A stretch of DNA of 64,000 bases, taken from Burkholderiales bacterium (lineage in GTDB: Bacteria > Pseudomonadota > Gammaproteobacteria > Burkholderiales > Burkholderiaceae_C). Of this stretch, positions 47,930 to 57,674 are shown piece by piece (the first letter of the stretch is position 1; every line of letters starts with the position of its first letter). The stretch spans positions 62,001 through 126,000 of the forward strand of contig CANCVB010000001.1 of assembly GCA_947381415.1 (NCBI GenBank), written 5' to 3'. The translations under genes were made by a program, and so were the position numbers. The notes beneath the pieces were generated by a model. It saw only the letters and a program-made list of their open reading frames with translations. It was not told where the DNA came from and ran no database searches.

Positions 47930-48573
47930 GCATCACCCTGGCCTTGTCCAAAGGACGTATTTTTGACGAGACCTTGCCGCTGTTGAAAGCAGCCGGCATT
48001 GAGGTCTTGGAAGACCCCGAGAAGTCGCGCAAACTGATTTTGCCCACCAACCAAGCCAGCTTGCGCGTGGTCTTGGTGCGCGCCTCTGACGTGCCCACCT
48101 ATGTGGCGTACGGCGGGGCGGACATGGGCGTGGCGGGTTTGGACACCTTGATTGAGCACGGCAGTGCCGGCCTATACCAACCGCTGGACTTGCGCATTGC
48201 CCGCTGCCGCATGAGCGTGGCCGTGCCTCATGGTTTCGATTACGACGCTGCCGTCAAGCAAGGGGCACGGCTGCGCGTGGCCACCAAGTACGTGGCGATT
48301 GCGCGTGACTTCTTCGCCACCAAAGGTGTGCATGTGGATTTGGTCAAGCTCTACGGCAGCATGGAACTCGCGCCCCTGACGGGCATGGCCGACGCGATTG
48401 TCGACCTGGTGTCCACGGGCAGCACCTTGAAAGCCAACCACCTCGTGGAAGTCGAGCGCATCATGGACATCAGCTCGCGTTTGGTGGTCAACCAAGCCGC
48501 CATGAAACTCAAAACCGCTGCCATTCGGCATTTGATCGAGACCTTTGACCGCGCCACCGCCCAAGCTGCTTGA
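47926..48573 (+). CDS. hisG: ATP phosphoribosyltransferase, short form
   Basis: First step of histidine synthesis. 215 residues, the short form lacking the C-terminal regulatory domain, which needs HisZ for activity and feedback control; hisZ is not in this window. Motifs are [26 protein letters not shown] and [18 protein letters not shown] with the PRPP loop. Coupled to murA and followed by hisD after 46 bases. Confidence 0.97.
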   Translation: MSITLALSKGRIFDETLPLLKAAGIEVLEDPEKSRKLILPTNQASLRVVLVRASDVPTYVAYGGADMGVAGLDTLIEHGSAGLYQPLDLRIARCRMSVAVPHGFDYDAAVKQGARLRVATKYVAIARDFFATKGVHVDLVKLYGSMELAPLTGMADAIVDLVSTGSTLKANHLVEVERIMDISSRLVVNQAAMKLKTAAIRHLIETFDRATAQAA

Positions 48574-48619
48574 AGCTTGACCGCCTTTGCGACCCCGTTG
48601 ATTCACCACGCCATCTGAC

Positions 48620-49933
48620 ATGACCGCCCGTCCTCTTCGCCTGTCCACCACCCAAGCCGATTTTGAAACCCTGTTTCAACAGCGCTTGCATTGGTCGGCC
48701 GACACCGACGCGGCCATCGAGCAGCGCGTGGCCGACATCCTGGCCGATGTGAAAACGCGGGGCGACGCCGCGGTGTTGGAATACACCGCACGTTTTGACG
48801 GTTTGACCGCGCCCAACATGGCGGCCTTGGAGTTGACCCAAGCCGAGCTGAAAGCAGCTTTTGAGGGCTTGCCCCAAGTGCAACAACAAGCTTTGCAAGA
48901 CGCTGCCGCAAGGGTGCGCGCCTACCACGAAGCGCAGAAAAAAGCCTCGGGCGAGAGTTGGACTTACCGCGACGCCGATGGCACGCTGCTGGGCCAAAAA
49001 GTCACGCCACTGGATCGTGTGGGCATTTACGTGCCCGGCGGCAAAGCGGCTTATCCCTCGAGTGTGCTCATGAACGCCATTCCCGCCCACGTGGCAGGTG
49101 TGCAAGACATCATCATGGTGGTGCCCACGCCCAAGGGTGACAAAAACCCGCTGGTGCTGGCCGCTGCTTATGTGGCAGGCGTCACCCGCGCCTTCACCAT
49201 TGGCGGCGCGCAGGCCGTGGCCGCGCTCGCTTACGGCACGGCCACCGTGCCCGCAGTCGACAAAATCACCGGCCCTGGCAACGCCTATGTGGCAGCGGCC
49301 AAGCGCCGCGTGTTTGGCACGGTCGGCATCGACATGATTGCCGGGCCCTCTGAAATTTTGGTGCTGGCCGATGGCTCAACGCCAGCCGACTGGGTGGCCA
49401 TGGACCTTTTTTCACAGGCCGAGCACGACGAGTTGGCGCAAAGCATCTTGCTGTGCCCCGATGCAGCCTACATCGACGCGGTGCAAGCGTCCATCGACAA
49501 ACTGCTGCCCGAGATGCCGCGCCAAGACATCATCGCCGCGTCCCTCAATGGCCGTGGTGCGCTCATCCACACCCGCAGCATGGAAGAGGCCTGCGCCATC
49601 AGCAACCGCATCGCCCCCGAGCATTTGGAGGTGTCCAGCCATCAGCCCCATGCCTGGGAGCCGCTGCTCAAACACGCGGGCGCCATCTTCTTGGGCGCTT
49701 ACACCAGCGAGAGCTTGGGCGACTATTGCGCTGGCCCCAACCATGTGCTGCCCACCTCGGGCACGGCGCGGTTTTCTTCGCCACTGGGCGTGTACGACTT
49801 CCAAAAACGCTCCAGCCTGATCGAGGTGAGCGAGCAGGGCGCGCAAACCTTGGGGCAGATCGCCTCTGTGCTGGCGCATGGCGAGGGCTTGCAAGCCCAT
49901 GCAAGGGCGGCGGAAATGCGGCTCAAACCCTGA
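48620..49933 (+). CDS. hisD: Histidinol dehydrogenase
   Basis: Last two steps of histidine synthesis, zinc- and NAD-dependent. 437 residues. [18 protein letters not shown], the signature [27 protein letters not shown], and the zinc/catalytic region [10 protein letters not shown] are clear. Ends [21 protein letters not shown] region then a short tail. In related genomes hisC and hisB usually follow; here a repeat and a toxin-antitoxin pair follow instead. Confidence 0.98.
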   Translation: MTARPLRLSTTQADFETLFQQRLHWSADTDAAIEQRVADILADVKTRGDAAVLEYTARFDGLTAPNMAALELTQAELKAAFEGLPQVQQQALQDAAARVRAYHEAQKKASGESWTYRDADGTLLGQKVTPLDRVGIYVPGGKAAYPSSVLMNAIPAHVAGVQDIIMVVPTPKGDKNPLVLAAAYVAGVTRAFTIGGAQAVAALAYGTATVPAVDKITGPGNAYVAAAKRRVFGTVGIDMIAGPSEILVLADGSTPADWVAMDLFSQAEHDELAQSILLCPDAAYIDAVQASIDKLLPEMPRQDIIAASLNGRGALIHTRSMEEACAISNRIAPEHLEVSSHQPHAWEPLLKHAGAIFLGAYTSESLGDYCAGPNHVLPTSGTARFSSPLGVYDFQKRSSLIEVSEQGAQTLGQIASVLAHGEGLQAHARAAEMRLKP

Positions 49934-49957
49934 CCCGCTCGTCATTGCGCGTTCTTC

Positions 49958-50120
49958 GTCATTGCGAGCGAAGCAGTCTCCCCCTGATCAATCTCTCACT
50001 TGCCCACCACGCTGGGCTCGTCCGCCGCTCACCGCAGCAAAGCTGCGACGCTCGCGGCGGTCCGACCCAGCCTGTCGGGCAATTGAGAGATTGCTTCGGG
50101 GCGGTGCACCTCGCAATGAC
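49958..50120. repeat. Long inverted repeat with GTCATTGCGAG ends
   Basis: Outer arms GTCATTGCGAG (49958-49968) and CTCGCAATGAC (50110-50120) are exact inverses. Further in, CAATCTCTCACTTGCCC pairs with GGGCAATTGAGAGATTG at 16 of 17 positions. The centre (GCTGGG...CGCAGC-AAA-GCTGCG...CCCAGC) folds almost fully. A partial extra copy of the left end, GTCATTGCGCG, stands at 49941-49951. The 163-base unit resembles interspersed palindromic repeats with the same terminal sequence found in many bacterial genomes. It may also terminate transcription. Confidence 0.85.
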
Positions 50121-50126
50121 CTAAGC

Positions 50127-50537
50127 TCAATCCCGCTGGAGTATTTGCCCTGCAAAATCCAGAAATTCATGCATGTGGTGGTGAATGATGTTGAGCGTGA
50201 TGGGGAGTTGAAGCGCTTGGTAGTCATGAACCGCCAAATTCCGAAACCCGCTCATGCGGCGCATGGCTTGTGCCACTTGGGGGTCAATGCGCTGGTGCTG
50301 TTCTAGCAACACAAACACATCCCTGGCGCTTTGCGGAAGGCCCAGTTTGTCGCGGCGTATCAAGTGTTGTCCCATGTCCAGTGCGGCTTCACACGCGCGT
50401 TGGATGTTCAAAATAGCGGCGTCTTGGCGGCTGAAATTGGTCGCAAAGGAAGGAGGGTCGGCCGCATACTCTTCTCGGACCCGCGCCACGCATCGCTCGA
50501 TGGTCGCGGCTTTGTTCAACAGCACATCATCGGCCAT
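50127..50537 (-). CDS. hepT: HepT-type HEPN ribonuclease toxin
   Basis: A 136-residue all-alpha HEPN protein (DUF86). The RNase motif RX4HXY appears as RNLAVHDY near the C-terminus. In studied systems HepT cleaves RNA and is silenced when MntA adds AMP residues to the Tyr of this motif. Overlaps the mntA gene 3' end by 11 bases. Lies 6 bases from the long inverted repeat. Confidence 0.88.
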   Translation of the reverse strand: MADDVLLNKAATIERCVARVREEYAADPPSFATNFSRQDAAILNIQRACEAALDMGQHLIRRDKLGLPQSARDVFVLLEQHQRIDPQVAQAMRRMSGFRNLAVHDYQALQLPITLNIIHHHMHEFLDFAGQILQRD

Positions 50538-50931
50538 ACACCGAACCCCGCTCCATCACGTCTTGCACCAAGGCGTCGCGGCTGGCGTCGAACCACAGCT
50601 TTTCAGTCAACATGGCTGCAGCGAATAAATCGGCTTGGATGTCTTTGGCCCACAACTGTTCGCCTGTGGTGAACACTTGGTGTTGCATGACCGTGGAGGT
50701 TGCCCGTAAATCGAGCAAATCGACTGGGCATCCCGCGACATCCGCCAATTCACCCATCAAGTCGAACAACAAAATCGGGTCGGCCCTGCCTTCGACCAAG
50801 ACAGCCAAATCCAAGTCACTGTCAGCTTGCGCTTGCGTGCCTCCTCGCTTGACACGGCTGCCAAAGGCGTAAACCGCCAACAAACCGGGCAGGCGTTTTT
50901 GAAGCAAATGGAGCATGGCTTGAAATGGCAT
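50527..50931 (-). CDS. mntA: MntA-type nucleotidyltransferase antitoxin
   Basis: A minimal nucleotidyltransferase-fold protein. The family motif is GS followed by 11 residues then DSDLD (AFGSRVKRGG...ADSDLDLAVL), with a third acidic residue in PVDLLDL. It acts as antidote by AMP-modifying HepT. The start is unclear: ATG 50931 gives 134 residues beginning MPFQAM; an in-frame ATG at 51021 would add 30 residues that look unlike the family. No strong Shine-Dalgarno is seen at either. Confidence 0.85.
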   Translation of the reverse strand: MPFQAMLHLLQKRLPGLLAVYAFGSRVKRGGTQAQADSDLDLAVLVEGRADPILLFDLMGELADVAGCPVDLLDLRATSTVMQHQVFTTGEQLWAKDIQADLFAAAMLTEKLWFDASRDALVQDVMERGSVYGR

Positions 50932-51071
50932 TTGCGTATTGTGCCTTTGCTTGTCTTGTTCGCAGTCGGCGTCTTCGGGGACAGTTTGCAAATAGCAGCA
51001 AAACTGCCCCCAGTAGTGCATATCGATACATTAAATTAATTTATTTATCGTAATTTATAGACTTTTATCCT

Positions 51072-51103
51072 CTTAAAATGAAATATAAATAACTCATTTT
51101 AAG
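51072..51103. promoter_or_regulatory. Perfect inverted repeat overlapping the cfa ribosome site
   Basis: CTTAAAATGA (51072-51081) and TCATTTTAAG (51094-51103) are exact inverses separated by 12 AT-rich bases. The right arm ends at the first bases of the AAGGGGG Shine-Dalgarno (51101-51107) of cfa. It could be a repressor operator, or an mRNA hairpin that limits translation. Confidence 0.55.
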
Positions 51104-51114
51104 GGGGTTGAAAC

Positions 51115-52275
51115 ATGTCTCTCGTCATCGCATCGCCTGCCCACCGTCAGTCCCGCAGCAGTCTCCACAGCCCATGGTTTGCGCAGGTCTTGGCAGATGC
51201 CGACATTCATCTCGATGGCAATCGTCCCTGGGACATCCACCTCAAACACCCGCAAACCCTGCAGCGCTTATTGCAATCGGGCGGGTTGGCCTTGGGCGAA
51301 AGTTACATGGACGGCTGGTGGGAGTGTCATGCGATTGACCGCTTGGTCGAGCGCCTGCTGCGCGCACGTCTGGAAGATACATTGCGCACACCGCGCGCCA
51401 AGTGGGAGAGCTTCAAAGGCTTGATGCGACCCCCCAAAGACAGCAGCAGGTTTCGGGTGGTGGGAAGGGTGCGCTACGCAGTGGGTAACCCGGTGTTCCA
51501 AGCCATGCTCGACCCTTTCATGAGCCACAGCTGTGCCTACTGGGTCGACGGTGTGCAAACCTTGGAAGAAGCGCAGATGGCCAAATTTGAGCTTTTGTGC
51601 CGCCAACTGCAACTGCGCCCTGGTATGCGCGTACTGGACTTGGGCTGCGGATGGGGCGGCTTTATGCGTTACGCCGCCAAACACCATGCTGTGCATGTGC
51701 TGGGCTTGAGCCATGAGGCGCAGCACATACAGCTGGGGCAAACATTGGCAGGCCGTCTGCCCGTTCAATTCGAACTCAGCGACTATGCGACTTTCAATGC
51801 CGATGGCAAATCCAAGTTTGACCGCATCGTCAGCATTGGCGCGTTAGAGCAAGTAGGCCAAGCCCACATGCCTGCTTTTCTTGAAACCGCCAAACGCAGC
51901 TTGAAAGAAGATGGCTGGATGCTGTTGCAAACCCAAGGTAAAAACCATTCTGAACGGCTGCTGGATGTTTGGAACGACTCCTACATCTACCCGCAAGGGT
52001 ACTTACCGTCACTCGAGGAAGTTACCCAAGCCAGTCAAACGCATTTCGTGGTGAAGGATGTGCACACCATCGGCGCCGACCACGACCGCACCTTGTTGCA
52101 TTGGCACCAGCGGTTTGAGATGGCCTGGCCACAATTGCGCTTGTCGCATGACGAACGTTTTTACCGCATGTGGCGTTTTCACTTGCTCAGCAGCGCGGCC
52201 AGTTTCAGAACCCAGCACCACCAAATGTGGCAACTGGTATTGGCACCCAAGGCTTTGCCAAAGGCTAAACGCTGA
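51115..52275 (+). CDS. cfa: Cyclopropane-fatty-acyl-phospholipid synthase
   Basis: Adds a methylene from S-adenosylmethionine across cis double bonds of membrane phospholipid acyl chains. 386 residues. The N-terminal lipid-binding part (GGLALGESYMDGWWE) is followed by SHSCAYW, SAM-binding VLDLGCGWGGFMRY, and the conserved VSIGALEQVGQ and WNDSYIYPQGYLPSL. The family glutamate/His site appears in the usual order. AAGGGGG precedes the ATG. Divergent from mntA-hepT; a perfect inverted repeat lies just upstream. Convergent with the SbmA-like transporter gene. Confidence 0.95.
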   Translation: MSLVIASPAHRQSRSSLHSPWFAQVLADADIHLDGNRPWDIHLKHPQTLQRLLQSGGLALGESYMDGWWECHAIDRLVERLLRARLEDTLRTPRAKWESFKGLMRPPKDSSRFRVVGRVRYAVGNPVFQAMLDPFMSHSCAYWVDGVQTLEEAQMAKFELLCRQLQLRPGMRVLDLGCGWGGFMRYAAKHHAVHVLGLSHEAQHIQLGQTLAGRLPVQFELSDYATFNADGKSKFDRIVSIGALEQVGQAHMPAFLETAKRSLKEDGWMLLQTQGKNHSERLLDVWNDSYIYPQGYLPSLEEVTQASQTHFVVKDVHTIGADHDRTLLHWHQRFEMAWPQLRLSHDERFYRMWRFHLLSSAASFRTQHHQMWQLVLAPKALPKAKR

Positions 52276-52291
52276 AACCTGCAGTCCGCGT

Positions 52292-54124
52292 TCAGTGGCT
52301 GACTTGCATCACATAGCTCTTGGTACTGCCCTCCGAGGCGTTGACCAGCTGCCATAAGCGTTGATGGTAGGCCGCCACACTGGGGCGGTGCGCCACTGAC
52401 ACCAGCGCGCCGCCTTTGGCTTTAACCATGGCCAGCAAGCGTTCGTAAATCACTTTCTCGGTGGCCTCGTCCAGCGCGCTGGTGGCTTCGTCTGCGAACA
52501 CCCAATGGGGTTGTTTCAAAAACACCCTGGCCATGGCCAAGCGTTGGGCTTCGCCACCCGACAGTTGCTGGCTCCATTGGCCCACCTTGTCGAGCTGGGT
52601 AATGAGCTGGGGCAACAGCGCCATCATCAAGGCCTGTTGAAGATCCACATCGGTATAGGCGTCGACTTCGCCGGGGTAGCACAAAGCATCGCGCAAACGC
52701 CCTTCAGGAAAATAAGGTCGTTGGGGCACAAACATGCAGTCCGCTGGCAAGGCAACCGCCTCGTACAGCGACAAAGGCTGGCGCTGTGCATCCCAGCCAC
52801 GCACATAAGGCCAGATGCCTGCCAACACACGCAGCAAAGTGGATTTGCCACTGCCCGAGGGACCACGAATCAAGACCGAGTCACCGGGGCGCACTTCCAG
52901 CACCACATCGTCAAGCAACACCGTGCGGTCAGGCAAGGTGATGGTGAGGGCCGAGGTGCGCAGCAAGGTCGGCGGCGCTCTGCCATCGGTAGGCGCTTGC
53001 ACCACCGCAAACGAAATCGCACGGATGGTTTCCATTTGGTCTAAAAACCCATGCAAACGCTGCGTGGTGGCGGTCCATGAGGCCAAACGGGGGTAGTTGC
53101 TGACCAACCAACTCAAAGACTCTTGCACCTGCCCAAAGGCAGATGAAATTTGCATCAACTCACCCAATTGGATGGCACCACTGAAGTAGCGAGGCGCTGC
53201 CACCAACATGGGGAAGACCACGGCCGCTTGCCCATAGGCCGAGCTGAACCAGGTAAAGCGCTTTTGCACCTTCAGGAGCTGCAAAAAGTTGTCCACCACG
53301 CCAGCAAAGCGCTTTTGCAAGGAGACACGCTCAAAATCGGCGCCCCTGTCCAAGGCGATGGCCTCACTGTACTCACGCACCCGCATGAGGTGGTGACGAA
53401 AATTCGCTTCCAAGCGCTGTTGGTTGAAATTCAAGGGCGACATGGAGCGACCTAAAAAATGGCCGATCAAACTGCCCAACAAAGCGTAGAGCAAAGCCAT
53501 CCACACCATGAAGCCAGGGATGATGAAGGCATAGTCTTGGTAAGTGAATTCGAAACTGCCGGACAAGGCCCACAAAATGCCGACAAAACTGCCCAGCGTG
53601 ACCAAGGCATCGAGCAAACCCAAACTCAGGCCAACGGTATCCGAGGTAAACAACTGAATGTCTTCTTGGATGCGCTGATCGGGGTTGTCGGCCATCGAAC
53701 CACTCTCACCCAAAGTGGCCGCTTGGCGTAGCTCGAGTTGGTAAAAAATATTTTGCGTGGTCCAGCGCTGCAGAAAGTCCCGGGTCATCCATGCGCGCCA
53801 GCGAATTTCCAGCAACTGCGTCAGGTAAAAACGGTAAACCGCAACCACGATGAACGCGGTGGCCAGCACCGCAAACATTTGCAACTGCTCCCAAAACACC
53901 ACGGCATCGCGGTTTTGCAAGGCGTCATAAAACACGCGATTCCAGTCGTTGAGCAAGACCAGGACATTCACCATGCCCAAATTCAGGGCAATGCTTGCCA
54001 ACAGCAAAAACCGCGCACGCCAGCGTTCCTCGGAACGGAAATACGGCATGGACAACTGCCAGACTTGGCGCAAATGGGTGCGGGTTTTGCGCCACAACAG
54101 GCGCACAGGGGTGAGGGGTCTCAT
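52292..54124 (-). CDS. SbmA/YddA-like ABC transporter, membrane and ATPase domains fused
   Basis: A 610-residue inner-membrane half-transporter. An N-terminal ABC_membrane_2 region (about residues 20-340) has several membrane helices (FLLLASIALNLGMVNVLVLL, VLATAFIVVAVYRFYL, AFIIPGFMVWMALLYALLG) and the characteristic NPDQRIQEDI. The C-terminal ATPase has Walker A RGPSGSGKSTLL, signature LSGGEAQRLAMARV and Walker B HWVFADEATSALDE. It resembles YddA and the vitamin B12/peptide transporters related to SbmA/BacA. The substrate is unknown. It starts directly after the nucleotidase stop, so it is co-transcribed. Confidence 0.92.
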   Translation of the reverse strand: MRPLTPVRLLWRKTRTHLRQVWQLSMPYFRSEERWRARFLLLASIALNLGMVNVLVLLNDWNRVFYDALQNRDAVVFWEQLQMFAVLATAFIVVAVYRFYLTQLLEIRWRAWMTRDFLQRWTTQNIFYQLELRQAATLGESGSMADNPDQRIQEDIQLFTSDTVGLSLGLLDALVTLGSFVGILWALSGSFEFTYQDYAFIIPGFMVWMALLYALLGSLIGHFLGRSMSPLNFNQQRLEANFRHHLMRVREYSEAIALDRGADFERVSLQKRFAGVVDNFLQLLKVQKRFTWFSSAYGQAAVVFPMLVAAPRYFSGAIQLGELMQISSAFGQVQESLSWLVSNYPRLASWTATTQRLHGFLDQMETIRAISFAVVQAPTDGRAPPTLLRTSALTITLPDRTVLLDDVVLEVRPGDSVLIRGPSGSGKSTLLRVLAGIWPYVRGWDAQRQPLSLYEAVALPADCMFVPQRPYFPEGRLRDALCYPGEVDAYTDVDLQQALMMALLPQLITQLDKVGQWSQQLSGGEAQRLAMARVFLKQPHWVFADEATSALDEATEKVIYERLLAMVKAKGGALVSVAHRPSVAAYHQRLWQLVNASEGSTKSYVMQVSH

Positions 54125-55042
54125 TTAGTCTTTTTCATTGCCAGGGTGGGTATTTTGCACCCCGCTGGCCACATGGCCTGCAGGCACATGGCGGGCCGCT
54201 GATTCGATGTGGCCGGTTTGGTCATCAAAGAAAAAATCGGGTTCAAATTCACGCAAAAACTCGCCCTTGGCCAAACCGCCCAAAAACATCGCCTCGTCGA
54301 CTTGGATGTTCCATTGCATCAAGGTGCGGATGGCGCGTTCGTGGGCGGGTGCGCTGCGCGCGGTAACCAATGCAGTGCGAATGCCCATGTGCGCGGTGCC
54401 CTCGGTTTGCAGGCGGTGCAAGGCGGCCAGCAAAGGCTTGAAGGGACCCGCCGACAGCGGTTGCCAAGCTTTGTCTTTTTCGTGTTGTTGAAAAGCATTC
54501 AAGCCTTGGGTTTGAAACACCCGCTCGGCTTCGTCGCTGAACAGCACCGCGTCACCGTCAAAGGCAATCCGCACTTCATGGGGGTGCGCTTCGGAGGCGT
54601 GTGCCGAGTGCGGATAGACCTGGGCGGCGGGCACGCCGGCATCAAGCGCGGCGCGCACATCGCGCAAATGCGTCGACAAAAACAAATTGGCATTGAGTGG
54701 TTTTAAATAGCGCCACGGCGGCTGGCCACGGGTGAAACTGCCGCGCTGTATGTCCAAGCCGTAGTGCTGGGCTGAGCGAAACACCCGCATGCCACTGACA
54801 GGGTCGTTGCGCGACAAAATCACCACCTCTACCCGCGAGGCATCGGCTTGGTTAAAGCTGAGGAGTTTCTTCACCAGCGAAAACGCCACGCCCGGTTTGG
54901 CGGGTGTCTCCAAGCGCTGTAACTGCAAGTCCATGTAAGCGCGGTCGTCGTTTTGCTCGAAGACCTGGTTCTCTTGCTCGAAATCGAACAAGGCACGCGA
55001 GGAAATCGCCACCACCAATTTGCCGTCCAATGTGCTTGCCAT
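54125..55042 (-). CDS. 5'-nucleotidase (cytosolic NT5C1-like family)
   Basis: A 305-residue cytoplasmic protein of the 5'-nucleotidase family PF06189 related to eukaryotic cytosolic 5'-nucleotidase I. Typical segments are VVAISSRALFDFEQENQVF, VVILSRNDPVSGMRVF, the HAD-like FDGDAVLFSDEAERVF and FLGGLAKGEFLREFEPDFFFDDQ. HAD-fold catalytic Asp residues are likely in FDGDAVLFSD and DFFFDD. ATG 55042 follows AAGGA. Expected to dephosphorylate nucleoside monophosphates. It follows gspF by 10 bases. Confidence 0.9.
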   Translation of the reverse strand: MASTLDGKLVVAISSRALFDFEQENQVFEQNDDRAYMDLQLQRLETPAKPGVAFSLVKKLLSFNQADASRVEVVILSRNDPVSGMRVFRSAQHYGLDIQRGSFTRGQPPWRYLKPLNANLFLSTHLRDVRAALDAGVPAAQVYPHSAHASEAHPHEVRIAFDGDAVLFSDEAERVFQTQGLNAFQQHEKDKAWQPLSAGPFKPLLAALHRLQTEGTAHMGIRTALVTARSAPAHERAIRTLMQWNIQVDEAMFLGGLAKGEFLREFEPDFFFDDQTGHIESAARHVPAGHVASGVQNTHPGNEKD

Positions 55043-55052
55043 GCGAGGTCCT

Positions 55053-56273
55053 TCAGCGAACAAACTGGTTGAGTTCAATGATGGGGAGCATGACCGCCAG
55101 CACGATCAACATGACCACCAACCCCATGGTCACAATCAAGAGCGGCTCGAGCACCGTGGCCAGTTGCATGGCGCGGCGTTGCACTTCCTCGCCCAAATGG
55201 TCTGCGGCATGTTGCAGCATGGCGGGCAGTTGGCCGGTTTGTTCGCCCAAACGCGCAAACATCGACAACACGCCAGGCAAGCGCTTGTTTTGCGCCAACG
55301 CGCTGGCCAAGGGGGCACCTTCGCGCACCAATTCAATGGCCTGCATGGCATGTTCACGCAGTGCCGTGTTCGACAGTGTTTGCGCGGCTGTTTGCAAGGC
55401 TTTGAGCATCGGTACACCTGCACCTACCAACAGCGCCAAGGTACTGGCAAAACGCGCGGCGTTGTAGCCCAGACTCAGACGCCCCAGCAGCGGCAAGCGC
55501 AGCCATAGCTGGTCAAACGACAAGCGAAATGCGCTTTGGCGCAGCAGCATACGCAAAGCCACTGTCGCCGCGATCAACAGTGCCAAGACCGCCAACCAAG
55601 TGGCTTGCACCATCTCGCTGATAAAGAGCATGGCCACGGTCAGTGCGGGCAGCGAGCGTTGGGTGCTGGTGAAGACTTGCGCCACTTGCGGCACCACATA
55701 GGCCAGCAAAAACAACACAATGAGCAAAGCCACCGCGCTCACGATGGCGGGGTAAAGCGATGCAGCCAGCAATTTGTTGCGCATGGTGTGGGCGCTTTCT
55801 TGGTCCTTGGCCAGTTGCAACAGCACTTGGCTTAAACGCCCGCTTTGTTCGCCCGCTTCAATCACGGCGGTGTAGAGCGTGTCGAACGCACGCGGGTGTT
55901 GCGCCAAAGCTTGCGCCAAAGGTGCGCCGGCGTTGACCTCGGCGCGCACCAGTGCCACCAAGTCGCGTTGCAGAGGGTTGCTGGCTTCTTCGCTCAAGGC
56001 ACTTAATGCGCGTTCCAGCGGCAAGCCCGCACCCACCAAGCTGGCCAGTTGGCGGGTCCACACTACCAAATCGGTGCGGCTGAAAATCCTTGCTTGCCAC
56101 AGCACCACGTCACCTTTGATGCGCGGTTTGTCTTGCGCCACCGCTTCCACCTTGATTGGAATCAAAGCCTGTGTGCGCAGTTGGCTGCGCGCGGCACGCT
56201 CTGAGTCGGCCTCGACCACGCCGCGCTCGGTGGCACCCTGGGGGGTTAAGGCTTCATAGGTATAGGCGGGCAT
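55053..56273 (-). CDS. gspF: Type II secretion inner-membrane protein GspF
   Basis: Polytopic inner-membrane core of the type II secretion system, 406 residues. The start [13 protein letters not shown], two homologous T2SSF domains (each with an LxxGxPLxxAL motif: [15 protein letters not shown] and [15 protein letters not shown]) and three membrane segments are visible. Lies 6 bases after gspE in the gsp operon. Confidence 0.97.
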   Translation of the reverse strand: MPAYTYEALTPQGATERGVVEADSERAARSQLRTQALIPIKVEAVAQDKPRIKGDVVLWQARIFSRTDLVVWTRQLASLVGAGLPLERALSALSEEASNPLQRDLVALVRAEVNAGAPLAQALAQHPRAFDTLYTAVIEAGEQSGRLSQVLLQLAKDQESAHTMRNKLLAASLYPAIVSAVALLIVLFLLAYVVPQVAQVFTSTQRSLPALTVAMLFISEMVQATWLAVLALLIAATVALRMLLRQSAFRLSFDQLWLRLPLLGRLSLGYNAARFASTLALLVGAGVPMLKALQTAAQTLSNTALREHAMQAIELVREGAPLASALAQNKRLPGVLSMFARLGEQTGQLPAMLQHAADHLGEEVQRRAMQLATVLEPLLIVTMGLVVMLIVLAVMLPIIELNQFVR

Positions 56274-56279
56274 GGGCGC

Positions 56280-57668
56280 TTAATCGCGGGTGACGCGCAA
56301 CAACTCTTGCGCCGAGGTAAGCCCTTGGGCCACCAAACGCTCGCCGTCTTCACGCAAGCTCAGCATGCCTTGGCGTTTGGCCGCCAGCAACAAGTCTGCT
56401 TCAGCGCCTCGGTTGTGGATCAATTCGCGCAATGGGTCGTCCACACCCATCAGTTCAAAAATACCGGTGCGCCCTTGGTAGCCGGTGTGGCCGCAGGTCG
56501 CACAGCCACTGCCTTGGCAAGTGCCGCAGAGTTTGCGCACCAAGCGTTGGGCCAACACGCCCAAGAGCGAGGAGCTGAGCAAAAACGGCTCGATGCCCAT
56601 GTCGGTCAAGCGGGTGACGGCGCTCACCGCGTCATTGGTGTGCAAGGTGGCCAAAACCAAGTGACCCGTGAGCGAGGCTTGGATAGCGATTTGTGCGGTT
56701 TCTTGGTCGCGAATTTCCCCAATCATGATGATGTCGGGGTCTTGGCGCAAGATGGCCCGCAAAGCCTTGGCAAAGTCGAGGTCGATTTTGGGGTTGACTT
56801 GGGTTTGGCCAATCCCGCTTAACTCGTACTCGATGGGGTCTTCCACCGTCATGATGTTCAGGTGCGCCGCATCGAGTTGTTGCAAGGCGGCGTACAAGGT
56901 GGTGGTTTTGCCCGAACCAGTGGGCCCCGTTACCAACACAATGCCATGCGGCTGCGCGATGAGTTGCGAAAAACGTTGCAGCGTCGGGCCTTGCATGCCC
57001 ACCGATGACAAGGTTAAGCGACTTTGCGATTTGTCTAGCAAGCGCAGCACTGCGCGTTCGCCATGGGCGCCCGGCAAGGTGGATACACGCACGTCGATGG
57101 CGCGCTGGCCCAAGCGCAAGGAAATGCGTCCGTCTTGCGGCAAACGCTTTTCGGCAATGTCCAAGTCGGCCATGATCTTCAAACGCGAGATCAAGGCGGC
57201 ATGCAGCGCGCGGTTGGGTTGCACCACCTCGCGCAAGCTGCCGTCGATGCGAAATCGCACGCTGGAGTGGCGCTCGTAGGGCTCGATATGGATGTCGCTG
57301 GCGCCATCGCGTGCAGCTTGCATCAACAAGGCATTGAGCATGCGAATAATGGGCGCATCGGCCGAGGCTTCCAACAGGTCTTCCACCGCAGGCAGCTCCT
57401 GCATCATGCGTGCCAAATCGGCCTCACCCTCGACCTCGCTCATGACCATGGCCGCACTCGATTCGGCACCCGCGTAGCTGGCGCTGATGCGTTGCGCCAA
57501 GCTGGCGGCATCGAGTTGCTGAAAGTGGTCGACCGCGTGCACTCGCAACACCTCACTCCATGCACCCGCAGGCGGTTGCGCATGGTGCCACAGCGTGAGC
57601 GCATGCCCATCGTCCTCCAGCAACAACTGGTGGGTTCGGGCAAATGCGTAGGGCAGGGGGTGACGCAT
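56280..57668 (-). CDS. gspE: Type II secretion ATPase GspE
   Basis: A cytoplasmic hexameric ATPase driving pseudopilus assembly, 462 residues. Walker [16 protein letters not shown], Asp box [10 protein letters not shown], Walker [16 protein letters not shown], His box [15 protein letters not shown], and the zinc-binding cysteines [17 protein letters not shown] are all seen. The N-terminal docking domain is shorter than in some GspE. Between gspD and gspF. Confidence 0.97.
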   Translation of the reverse strand: MRHPLPYAFARTHQLLLEDDGHALTLWHHAQPPAGAWSEVLRVHAVDHFQQLDAASLAQRISASYAGAESSAAMVMSEVEGEADLARMMQELPAVEDLLEASADAPIIRMLNALLMQAARDGASDIHIEPYERHSSVRFRIDGSLREVVQPNRALHAALISRLKIMADLDIAEKRLPQDGRISLRLGQRAIDVRVSTLPGAHGERAVLRLLDKSQSRLTLSSVGMQGPTLQRFSQLIAQPHGIVLVTGPTGSGKTTTLYAALQQLDAAHLNIMTVEDPIEYELSGIGQTQVNPKIDLDFAKALRAILRQDPDIIMIGEIRDQETAQIAIQASLTGHLVLATLHTNDAVSAVTRLTDMGIEPFLLSSSLLGVLAQRLVRKLCGTCQGSGCATCGHTGYQGRTGIFELMGVDDPLRELIHNRGAEADLLLAAKRQGMLSLREDGERLVAQGLTSAQELLRVTRD

Positions 57669-57674
57669 GGTGCT

